Positions 1-5,275 of a DNA stretch of 5,656 nt are shown here, one piece after another (the stretch's first letter is position 1; each line of letters starts with the position of its first letter). A program made the translations under genes and the position numbers. Below the pieces are notes generated by a model. It saw only the letters and a program-made list of their open reading frames with translations, made no database searches and was not told the DNA's origin. The DNA lies in contig JAFZMT010000083.1 in NCBI GenBank assembly GCA_017553245.1, positions 1 to 5,656 on the forward strand, in the 5' to 3' direction. The stretch is from Methanomicrobium sp. (GTDB lineage: Archaea; Halobacteriota; Methanomicrobia; Methanomicrobiales; Methanomicrobiaceae).

Positions 1-1
1 A

Positions 2-148
2 TCCGGAAACATGCGCATGTCCTTCATTAAGAACGGCGCTTTCTATGACATAGACAGGGGCGCGGAGCCGGATATTTACATCAGAGATCTTTCTGTTCTT
101 TATGACAGACAGAAGCTGACTGACTTTATCAACACGCGGATAATCTGA
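2..148 (+). CDS. S41-like peptidase, C-terminal fragment (5' end outside window)
   Basis: The frame is open from the left edge of the window and ends at TGA 146-148, giving the last 48 residues of a protein whose start lies outside. The visible tail contains FIKNGAFYDIDRGAEPDIYI followed by LYDRQKLTDFIN. I recognise this pattern (a K-N-G-x-[FY]-Y-D-x-D-R-G-x-x-P-D run, then a [FL]YDR-x-x-L-T-x-[FY]-I-N end) from the C-termini of S41 family serine peptidases (tail-specific/C-terminal processing proteases), where it follows the catalytic core. The catalytic Ser/Lys, any PDZ domain and any signal peptide lie outside the window, so function rests on the tail alone. It is followed by a hairpin plus T-run terminator, so it probably ends its own transcript before argD. 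The coding status is well supported; the family call is moderate. Confidence 0.55.
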   Translation, partial: SGNMRMSFIKNGAFYDIDRGAEPDIYIRDLSVLYDRQKLTDFINTRII

Positions 149-209
149 TGAAATAGCAGATGAATATATCAGATGATATTATCTGATGAGATAAAAAAAT
201 CTCAATCAG
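143..209 (+). promoter_or_regulatory. Set of mutually exclusive hairpins overlapping the upstream stop codon
   Basis: Four complementary segments follow each other: A, ATCTGAT (143-149); B, ATCAGAT (168-174); C, ATCTGAT (181-187); D, ATCAG (205-209). A can pair with B while C pairs with D to make the terminator hairpin. Alternatively B pairs with C, a 7-bp stem with loop GATATT, which would prevent the terminator hairpin. Segment A contains the stop codon of the S41-like gene (146-148), so a terminating ribosome would hide it. The pairing is seen directly; a regulatory role is inference, and simple repetition of an ATCTGATGA-type word in AT-rich DNA is the alternative. Confidence 0.3.
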
Positions 210-216
210 TTTTTTT
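183..216 (+). terminator. Hairpin plus oligo-T terminator after the S41-like gene
   Basis: CTGATGAGAT (183-192) pairs with ATCTCAATCAG (199-209): ten base pairs with one bulged A, closing a loop of six A. T7 follows at once (210-216), with further T-runs at 220-224 and 228-233. Oligo-T tracts alone can end transcription in Euryarchaeota, so the T-runs are the stronger evidence. The site sits 35 nt after the upstream stop codon and before the argD promoter region. Confidence 0.6.
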
Positions 217-305
217 CGATTTTTGCATTTTTTGGTACTGATTATGTTGCATTATGCGCGATTTCGGATTATTACGAATTGAGTGGGATGAATCAACATG
301 ACTGC

Positions 306-323
306 TCAAAGATACTATAAAGA
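306..323 (+). promoter_or_regulatory. Candidate archaeal promoter (BRE/TATA) for argD-hisC
   Basis: The purine-rich CAAAGA (307-312) is followed by CTATAAAGA (315-323), which resembles an archaeal BRE plus TATA box. Transcription starting about 25 nt downstream would begin near 340-347 and give a leader of roughly 25-30 nt before the ATG at 372. The AT-rich spacer offers another TATA-like stretch at 350-356, so the assignment is tentative. Confidence 0.35.
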
Positions 324-346
324 TAACAGAAAACCGACTAAATAGG

Positions 347-360
347 TACAATATACAATA
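347..360. repeat. Perfect tandem heptamer TACAATA x2 upstream of argD
   Basis: TACAATA occurs twice back to back (347-353 and 354-360), 11 nt before the argD start. It may be chance in AT-rich DNA, part of an alternative TATA element, or a regulator site between promoter and start codon. Confidence 0.5.
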
Positions 361-371
361 CAGTTGATATC

Positions 372-1520
372 ATGGCATCGGATATGACCTCGAAAGAACT
401 TGAAGACAAATACTTCATGAAGGCATTCGGACGCGACTTAAAGATAGTAAAAGGCAGCGGCAGTTATGTCTGGGACGAGAACGGAAAGAAATATCTGGAC
501 ATGCTCGCGGGAATTGCGGTCTGCTCGACGGGTCACTGCCATCCCAAGGTAGTCGACGCAATCTGCCGTCAGGCACATGAACTCATACACATATCAAACC
601 TATTCCTCGTGCCTGGTCAGGGCGAACTCGCAAGAGAACTCGTGGAGATATCGGGGCTGAAGAACGGACGCGCATTCTTCTCCAACTCCGGCGCGGAGGC
701 AAACGAAGGCGCACTCAAGCTCGCCCGCATCCGCACGGGACGCAAGAACTTTGTCGCATTCGTCGACGCTTTCCACGGTCGTACCATGGGCTCGCTTGCC
801 GTCACCTATAAGCCCGCAATCCGTGAGCCTTTCATGCCGCTGGAGCCGAAGTGTACCTTTGTCGAATACGGAAACCTCGAGGCGCTTGAAAAAGCCGTGA
901 ATGAGGACACAGCCGCGGTCATACTCGAAGGCATTCAGGGCGAAGCCGGAGTCGTGCCCGCACCCAAGGGATTCTATGAAGGCGTGCGCAAAATCTGCGA
1001 CGAAAAAGGCGCACTTATGATCTGCGACGAGGTGCAGACCGGCATCGGACGCACGGGTAAGTGGTTCTACTACCAGCACACCGGCATCACTCCCGATATT
1101 GTCACCATGGCGAAGGGAATCGGCAGCGGGTTCCCGATGGGCGCGCTCGTAGCCCGCGAAGGACTGACGTTTAACGCCGGCGAACACGGAAGCACGTTTG
1201 CGGGCGGACCTCTCGCCTGTGCCGCGGCGCTCGCAACCCTCGATGTCTTAAAAGGCGTTCTTCCCGATGTCTCAAAGAAGGGAGAGATTCTCATGAAGGA
1301 GCTTGCCGCTTTCTCACCGCGCGGAATGGGTCTCATCATCGGCATTCCCGCAGGCGAGGAACGTGCAAAGAAGATCTATAACCTTTGCCTGCAGAACGGC
1401 GTCATAGTAAACTGCGCATCACACGGAGCAATCCGTCTGGTTCCGCCCCTCACAATCTCGGAAGAGGAGATTAGGACGGCAGCCGCGGTCATAAAAGACG
1501 CATTTGAGAAGACGGCTTAG
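372..1520 (+). CDS. argD: Acetylornithine aminotransferase
   Basis: PLP-dependent class III (ornithine-type) aminotransferase, 382 residues, the usual length for ArgD. It transfers an amino group between glutamate and N-acetylglutamate semialdehyde to make N-acetylornithine in arginine synthesis, in the cytoplasm. Visible signatures: GxYVWDENGKKYLDMLAGIA at the N-terminus, SNSGAEANEGALKLAR (104-119) for cofactor phosphate binding, ICDEVQTGIGRTG (217-229) with Asp219 facing the PLP ring, TMAKGIGSGFPMGA with Schiff-base Lys248, GSTFAGGPLA (273-282), and a C-terminal IRLVPPL with a substrate-carboxylate Arg355. An in-frame stop at 339-341 limits the start to ATG 372 or ATG 384. Neither has a good Shine-Dalgarno; GTTGAT at 363-368 is an imperfect GGTGAT. 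hisC follows after 13 nt, so they are probably cotranscribed. The related activity on LysW-bound or succinylated substrates cannot be excluded by sequence alone. Confidence 0.88.
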   Translation: MASDMTSKELEDKYFMKAFGRDLKIVKGSGSYVWDENGKKYLDMLAGIAVCSTGHCHPKVVDAICRQAHELIHISNLFLVPGQGELARELVEISGLKNGRAFFSNSGAEANEGALKLARIRTGRKNFVAFVDAFHGRTMGSLAVTYKPAIREPFMPLEPKCTFVEYGNLEALEKAVNEDTAAVILEGIQGEAGVVPAPKGFYEGVRKICDEKGALMICDEVQTGIGRTGKWFYYQHTGITPDIVTMAKGIGSGFPMGALVAREGLTFNAGEHGSTFAGGPLACAAALATLDVLKGVLPDVSKKGEILMKELAAFSPRGMGLIIGIPAGEERAKKIYNLCLQNGVIVNCASHGAIRLVPPLTISEEEIRTAAAVIKDAFEKTA

Positions 1521-1533
1521 ACGAAGGCAGATC

Positions 1534-2634
1534 ATGAGTTCCGACGATACAAGCAGACTGAAATCACAGATACGCGGCGTCTTTGAAGGCGGCGGCTATG
1601 TTTTCGCAACGAAAGCCGCAAACATTGCGCGCGATGCGGGTTTCACGAATCCCGCAAGACTTGCCAGCAATGAGAACCCGTTCGGAATCTCCGATGCCGC
1701 GGTCAATGCCGCAAAAGAGGCGCTTGACAGCGGCAACCGCTATCCCGACGAGACCGCCGACTCGCTTGTAAAGGCACTTGCGCAATATCACGCTGACTGC
1801 GGCGTAAAGCTCAACGTGGTAACCGGCGTCGGAATGGACGGCGTTATCGAGAATGTGATAAGGACCATCATAGGCGCCGGCGACAAGGTTGTCGTGAGCA
1901 CCCCGACATTCTCTTTCTATAACCTTGCCGTGACGGCACAGGGCGGCGTTGTTCAAAATGTGCGACGCAGAGAGGATTTCACTGTCGGCGTCCCGGAGTT
2001 TGTCGGGGCATGCCGCGGGGCAAAGATTGCCTTTCTCTGCTCTCCCAATAACCCGACGGGAACGATAACTCCCGTCGAAGACATAGAGGAGATACTCAAA
2101 GGACTCTTGAAAGAGGGCTGTATGCTCTTTTTGGACAACGCATATGTCGATTTCTGCGATACCGATTACCGCAGGCTCATGAAGGATTACGATAATCTCA
2201 TAATCGGCAGAACCATGTCGAAGGCATTCGGTCTTGCGGGTATGCGTGTCGGCTATGCCTTCGTTCCCGACTGGTATCTGCCGTATTACAAAAGAGCGCA
2301 GACGCCGTTTGCGCTGAACAACATCTCGATTGCCGCGGCTGTCGGCGCACTTTCCGACCGCGAATTTGTCAGGCGCTATGTGAATCACGTCAAAGAATGG
2401 AGGGATGCCTTCGGTGCGGGCTTGAAATACAAGGTCTACCCAGCGGGTGCAAACTTCGTGATGATTGACGTTGCACCGCAAAAGAGCGATGACGTCGTCG
2501 CAAAACTTGCAAAGAAAGGCGTCATTGTCCGTTCCTGCGCGAGTTTTCCCACTCTCGGCGATACCTTCATACGTGTCAGTATCGGCGATTCATGGGAGAA
2601 TGAGATGTTTTTAAAGGCAATGAACGAGATATAA
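1534..2634 (+). CDS. hisC: Histidinol-phosphate aminotransferase
   Basis: Fold-type I, class I/II PLP aminotransferase of 366 residues that converts imidazole-acetol phosphate and glutamate to histidinol phosphate in histidine synthesis. Signatures in order: LASNENPFG (43-51), the N-terminal substrate motif; NRYPD (68-72); SPNNPTG (170-176) with the PLP-contacting Asn; FLDNAYVDF (199-207) with PLP-ring Asp201; TMSKAFGLAGMRVGY (227-241) with Schiff-base Lys230 and phosphate-binding Arg238; FIRVSIG (345-351) with the substrate-binding Arg347. I chose ATG 1534 because the 1504 ATG would overlap the end of argD and add ten arginine-rich residues unlike the family; AAGG at 1524-1527 is a weak ribosome site. 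The usual DEAY is DNAY here. A close aromatic or other aminotransferase function is possible, but the motif set and length fit HisC well. Confidence 0.85.
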   Translation: MSSDDTSRLKSQIRGVFEGGGYVFATKAANIARDAGFTNPARLASNENPFGISDAAVNAAKEALDSGNRYPDETADSLVKALAQYHADCGVKLNVVTGVGMDGVIENVIRTIIGAGDKVVVSTPTFSFYNLAVTAQGGVVQNVRRREDFTVGVPEFVGACRGAKIAFLCSPNNPTGTITPVEDIEEILKGLLKEGCMLFLDNAYVDFCDTDYRRLMKDYDNLIIGRTMSKAFGLAGMRVGYAFVPDWYLPYYKRAQTPFALNNISIAAAVGALSDREFVRRYVNHVKEWRDAFGAGLKYKVYPAGANFVMIDVAPQKSDDVVAKLAKKGVIVRSCASFPTLGDTFIRVSIGDSWENEMFLKAMNEI

Positions 2635-2645
2635 TTATAATTCAT

Positions 2646-2676
2646 AAAAAAAATCGGGCGAAAGAACGCCCCCGAT
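2646..2676 (-). terminator. Hairpin with T8 on the minus strand, between hisC and the kinase gene
   Basis: ATCGGGCG (2653-2660) and CGCC-CC-CGAT (2667-2676) form a stem around AAAGAA; the GGGCG/CGCCC core is perfect and two extra C bulge before the outer ATC/GAT pairs. The plus strand has A8 in front (2646-2653), so the intrinsic-terminator arrangement (stem then T8) is read on the minus strand. No minus-strand gene ends nearby, so it could instead be a 3'-end or 5'-leader structure of the plus-strand transcripts. Confidence 0.4.
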
Positions 2677-2724
2677 AAAACTCAAATAAGACCCGAATAA
2701 CGGCGTAAAGACAGCGGCAAAAGT

Positions 2725-3237
2725 ATGATGGTAAGCATTACGGGAATACCCGGCACGGGAAAGACTGCGGTTTCATCTCTGCTTAAGGAGAAAGGCTACA
2801 GTGTGACTGCTCAGAATGATACAATCGAGAAGTATATTCTTGAGAGAGACGAGGAGCGTGACGCAATCGTCATCGACGAAGATCTCTGGGCAGAGGAGTT
2901 TCCCGTGTTTGACGGAATCGTCGAAGGTCATATTACCCATCTCCTCCCATCCGACCGCGTAATAGTTCTGCGCTGCCGCCCCGATGTTCTTGAGGACCGC
3001 CTCCGAAAGCGCGGTTATTCGGCTGCGAAAGTAAAAGAGAATGTGCTTGCGGAAGCGCTGGACACCATACTCATCGAGACCGTTGAATGCCACTCCGATG
3101 ACGAGATTCTGGAGCTTGACACGACCTCCGCCGCCGTTGAGGAGACCGCGGCGCAGATAGATGATTTCATAAAGGGACTTACGCCCGCGCATTTCGGCGA
3201 TACCGACTGGTCAGAGTTTCTGGGGGGTGACCTATGA
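2725..3237 (+). CDS. Adenylate kinase of the AK6/Fap7 family
   Basis: P-loop NMP kinase of 170 residues, the family's normal size; known members in archaea and eukaryotes phosphorylate AMP and help small-subunit ribosome maturation through ribosomal protein uS11. The Walker A loop is GIPGTGKT (7-14). The family block EGHITHLLPSDRVIVLRC (67-84) is followed by PDVLEDRLRKRGYSAAKVKEN (LID-type arginines) and an AEALD...IETVE helix; the tail ends in the conserved DWSEF. Two ATGs are adjacent (2725, 2728); many relatives begin just before the first beta strand, so either may be used, and no clear ribosome site precedes them. The stop codon overlaps the next start (ATGA, 3234-3237), tying expression to the lipid-synthesis gene. 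The family is clear; which of its two known roles dominates here cannot be told. Confidence 0.85.
   Translation: MMVSITGIPGTGKTAVSSLLKEKGYSVTAQNDTIEKYILERDEERDAIVIDEDLWAEEFPVFDGIVEGHITHLLPSDRVIVLRCRPDVLEDRLRKRGYSAAKVKENVLAEALDTILIETVECHSDDEILELDTTSAAVEETAAQIDDFIKGLTPAHFGDTDWSEFLGGDL
3222..3230 (+). promoter_or_regulatory. Strong ribosome binding site inside the kinase gene
   Basis: GGGGGGTGA ends 3 nt before ATG 3234 and matches the archaeal anti-Shine-Dalgarno end of 16S rRNA (GGTGA core). It fixes the start of the phosphatidyltransferase gene and lies wholly within the last codons of the kinase gene. Confidence 0.7.
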
Positions 3238-3833
3238 CACTTGACAGTTATCGTCCGCATGTGGCGGGGATTGTGACTCCCGTCGCCCGTTTCTGCATAA
3301 AACTGCATCTGACGCCGAATGCCTGCACTATACTTGCTTTTATTGCCGCCGTCGTCGCCGGTATCGTATTTTACAAGTCGTGGGTATTAATCGGCGTCGT
3401 TTTCGTTGCGCTTAACGGATTCTTTGACGCCATCGACGGTGCTATCGCCCGCGAGATGAATATTGCAAGCCCGCGCGGTGATTTCCTCGATCACGTTCTC
3501 GACAGATACGCGGATATCTTCATTGTCTGCGGCATTTTCTGGGGCGAATTATGCCCGTGGTATATCGGTGTCTTTGCGCTTACGGGCGTTCTTATGTCCT
3601 CATATCTCGGGACGCAGGCGCAGGCTGTGGGTGCGGGCAGGTTCTACGGCGGCGTTTTGGGGCGCGCCGACAGGCTGGTTATTCTGATGGCTGGCGGCAT
3701 CATCGCATTCTTTGTCCCCGCCGGCGTTTACGGACTGAGCATTCTCGGATGGGCGCTCTTCATATTCGGCGTTCTGGGACACTTTACCGCCGCTCAGCGC
3801 TTTGTCCATGTCTGGAAGGAATTAAAGCACTGA
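3234..3833 (+). CDS. CDP-alcohol phosphatidyltransferase, probably archaetidylinositol-phosphate synthase-like
   Basis: Integral membrane enzyme of 199 residues with the complete CDP-alcohol phosphotransferase signature D65-x2-D68-G69-x2-A72-R73-x8-G82-x3-D86-x3-D90, whose aspartates bind the catalytic metals and the CDP group. About six hydrophobic segments can be seen (roughly 30-47, 50-66, 92-108, 110-126, 147-163, 167-184). The C-terminal half has AQAVGAGRFYGGVLGRADRL (129-148), like the A-x-A-x-G-x(5)-G-x(2)-x-R-A-[DE]-R-L stretch of archaeal phosphatidylinositol-phosphate-type synthases. It would join a polar head group (inositol phosphate or glycerol phosphate) to CDP-archaeol in the cytoplasmic membrane. 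The start is set by the strong ribosome site and the 4-nt overlap with the AK6-type gene. Enzyme class is secure; the alcohol used is inference. Confidence 0.82.
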   Translation: MTLDSYRPHVAGIVTPVARFCIKLHLTPNACTILAFIAAVVAGIVFYKSWVLIGVVFVALNGFFDAIDGAIAREMNIASPRGDFLDHVLDRYADIFIVCGIFWGELCPWYIGVFALTGVLMSSYLGTQAQAVGAGRFYGGVLGRADRLVILMAGGIIAFFVPAGVYGLSILGWALFIFGVLGHFTAAQRFVHVWKELKH

Positions 3834-3849
3834 AAAAGGATTGAACAAG

Positions 3850-3895
3850 ACTGAATCGGGCAGAAATGGTCAGAAAATTACTGAACTGGGCTGAA
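3850..3895. repeat. Imperfect direct repeat in the convergent spacer
   Basis: ACTGAATCGGGCAGAA (3850-3865) and ACTGAACTGGGCTGAA (3880-3895) match at 13 of 16 positions with a period of 30. ACTGAA occurs once more at 3829-3834 across the stop codon of the preceding gene. Confidence 0.45.
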
Positions 3896-3909
3896 AAAAA
3901 GTCAAAAAA
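3894..3909 (-). terminator. Oligo-T terminator for the nitrogenase-like operon
   Basis: Read on the minus strand, T6 (3909-3904) and T7 (3900-3894) lie 20-35 nt beyond the stop codon at 3929-3931. Paired T-tracts like these are typical euryarchaeal transcription end sites. I see no comparable T-run for the convergent plus-strand gene apart from T5 at 3939-3943. Confidence 0.5.
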
Positions 3910-3928
3910 TCCTAAATCCCTATCCAAA

Positions 3929-5275
3929 TCAATTACTGTTTTTGGCGCCGTTCTCAAGCGCTTCCAATACCTCATCCATTAAGTATAGCGCGCCCTGTAT
4001 TCCCGCAAGTGGGCGGTCATAGATCATCTTTCTGTGCCGTATCGGAAAAGTCATGGCGACGAACGCGGAGTCGGGGAATGCGGCGTGCTCAAAGGATGAG
4101 CCTATTATCAGGTCAAAGTCCGTCGCCGAAAGAGTCTCTTTAATCATGTGCAGGTCGCAGATATCGGTAATATTGTACGGGTTTTCATCACTGCCAGGAC
4201 TGCTTGAGCTTAAGTTGGGCGGAGTGTTTCTTGCGGCGGCATGAAGAATCTCGGCATCCAGATATTCAGTGAGCATTTCGCAGGTGAACCCTGTGTAGGC
4301 ATAAGTTGAGTAGACCGCAACTCGCGGCGGATCATACCTGCGCAGGTACCTGTCTCCCGCTTTTGCAAGAATCTCGTCGGTCTCTTCGCATTCTGATTCA
4401 ATCCTGCTTATGTCAACGTCAGTCTCCGACAGTTTTTCCGAGAGCTTTTCGAATGTTTTTAAGACATTTTCAAGACCTAACAGTGAGTCTGAAGACCGGG
4501 ATTTTCGGTCATGTTCAAAAGCGCGCATGTTAATGATGTCCGCGCAGTTGTAATCGGGATTGACCGATACGGAATACGGTGACGGGTGCGCTATGCTCTC
4601 ATATGTGTCATGGCAGAACACAGCCGCGGTTTTAAGCCCGCAGAGATTTAAGAGGCGACCTGCCTCATTGAGATTACCCTTATAGAACGGGTCCAGTGAA
4701 CAGACGCCGTCCACGTTGACGCTGTCGGCACTTTTAGCACCGATGGCACTATCGGCGATGCGGGCGCGGGTTGCGCTTATCTCAATGGTTGAACGGGTGT
4801 TTGAATCTTCATTTTTTGAGTTCTCAAACTTTATGGATTCCGCAAGTTCTTTTGCGGCAAGTCTCCAACCCTCATCGAAGTATCCGATGAATCCCGGCGC
4901 ATCTACGCATATTGTGTCATAGTCGGCGAGAATCTCTTTGATGTCTTCGCCCATTACCGAGGGGACGCAGGTGTTTATGACCGCTATCCTGTTATAGAGT
5001 TTTGAGACGCTCTCGACTATCTCCGTAAGCCTCTCTGCCGAGCCGAATATGACCTCGTCCTGAACAATGAAGGTACTGTGGAGTGTGTCGGGGACTGCCA
5101 TATCCGCGTAGTAATAACAGCCAGATGAGCCGTGTATGACCACACCCATATCGGAGATTCCCGCAAGCGCGGATGCCGCGCCCGCCATTGCGCAGGGGTA
5201 AAGCGGGTTGGCGCATACCGATGCCGGCGCGCTTCGCTTTTTCCGCGATGAATTCCCGGAATTATCTTTTGCCAT
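3929..5275 (-). CDS. Nitrogenase component-1-like protein, NifK/NifE-type subunit
   Basis: 448-residue member of the nitrogenase component 1 superfamily. Aligned by eye with NifK/NifE: ANPLYPCAMAGA (22-33, Cys28), IHGSSGC (47-53, Cys53), a QDEVIFGS block (72-79), and INTCVPSVMGEDI (100-112, Cys103). Cys28, Cys53 and Cys103 match the three P-cluster-type ligands. Domain II starts near KGNLNEAGRLLNLCGL (199-214). The third domain runs from PPRVAVYSTYAYTGF (316-330) through DFDLIIGSSFEHAA (386-399) and FPIRHR to the terminal LAGIQGALYLMDEV (423-436), like NifK GYEGA. Two polar, Ser/Asn-rich stretches (about 150-190 and 349-367) look like insertions. ATG 5275 is preceded by GGAGG at 10 nt and overlaps the upstream gene by 14 nt. 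The pair probably forms a heteromeric redox enzyme or metallocluster scaffold fed by a NifH-like ATPase not seen here. It is not typical CfbD; the substrate is unknown. Confidence 0.8.
   Translation of the reverse strand: MAKDNSGNSSRKKRSAPASVCANPLYPCAMAGAASALAGISDMGVVIHGSSGCYYYADMAVPDTLHSTFIVQDEVIFGSAERLTEIVESVSKLYNRIAVINTCVPSVMGEDIKEILADYDTICVDAPGFIGYFDEGWRLAAKELAESIKFENSKNEDSNTRSTIEISATRARIADSAIGAKSADSVNVDGVCSLDPFYKGNLNEAGRLLNLCGLKTAAVFCHDTYESIAHPSPYSVSVNPDYNCADIINMRAFEHDRKSRSSDSLLGLENVLKTFEKLSEKLSETDVDISRIESECEETDEILAKAGDRYLRRYDPPRVAVYSTYAYTGFTCEMLTEYLDAEILHAAARNTPPNLSSSSPGSDENPYNITDICDLHMIKETLSATDFDLIIGSSFEHAAFPDSAFVAMTFPIRHRKMIYDRPLAGIQGALYLMDEVLEALENGAKNSN

Noticed and set aside
249..257. 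Palindrome GCATTATGC as an operator
   Set aside because: Only 9 nt, with no second copy near the promoter; expected by chance in AT-rich DNA.
254..320. Tiny open frames of 15 codons (254-301) and 10 codons (288-320) before argD as leader peptides
   Set aside because: No ribosome site, no run of Arg or His codons, and part of them lies upstream of the likely transcription start.
149..371. tRNA or other structured RNA gene in the longest spacer
   Set aside because: The AT-rich sequence shows no cloverleaf or T-loop motif; only the hairpins, T-runs and promoter-like elements described are visible.
600..1187. 195-codon open frame on the minus strand opposite argD
   Set aside because: Antisense to conserved ArgD motifs and without family resemblance or a ribosome site.
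1504..1533. Earlier in-frame start for hisC
   Set aside because: It overlaps the end of argD and adds ten mostly Arg residues not expected in the family; ATG 1534 gives the normal length.
1564..2481. Long open frame (305 codons) on the minus strand opposite hisC
   Set aside because: It lies wholly antisense to a well-supported gene, its translation has no recognisable motif and is rich in Cys/His/Arg as typical for shadow frames, and hisC keeps all family motifs.
3929..5275. Assignment as CfbD (F430 synthesis)
   Set aside because: The protein has NifK/NifE-like motifs, is longer, and is paired with a second overlapping component-1-like gene, whereas CfbD normally acts as a single catalytic subunit.
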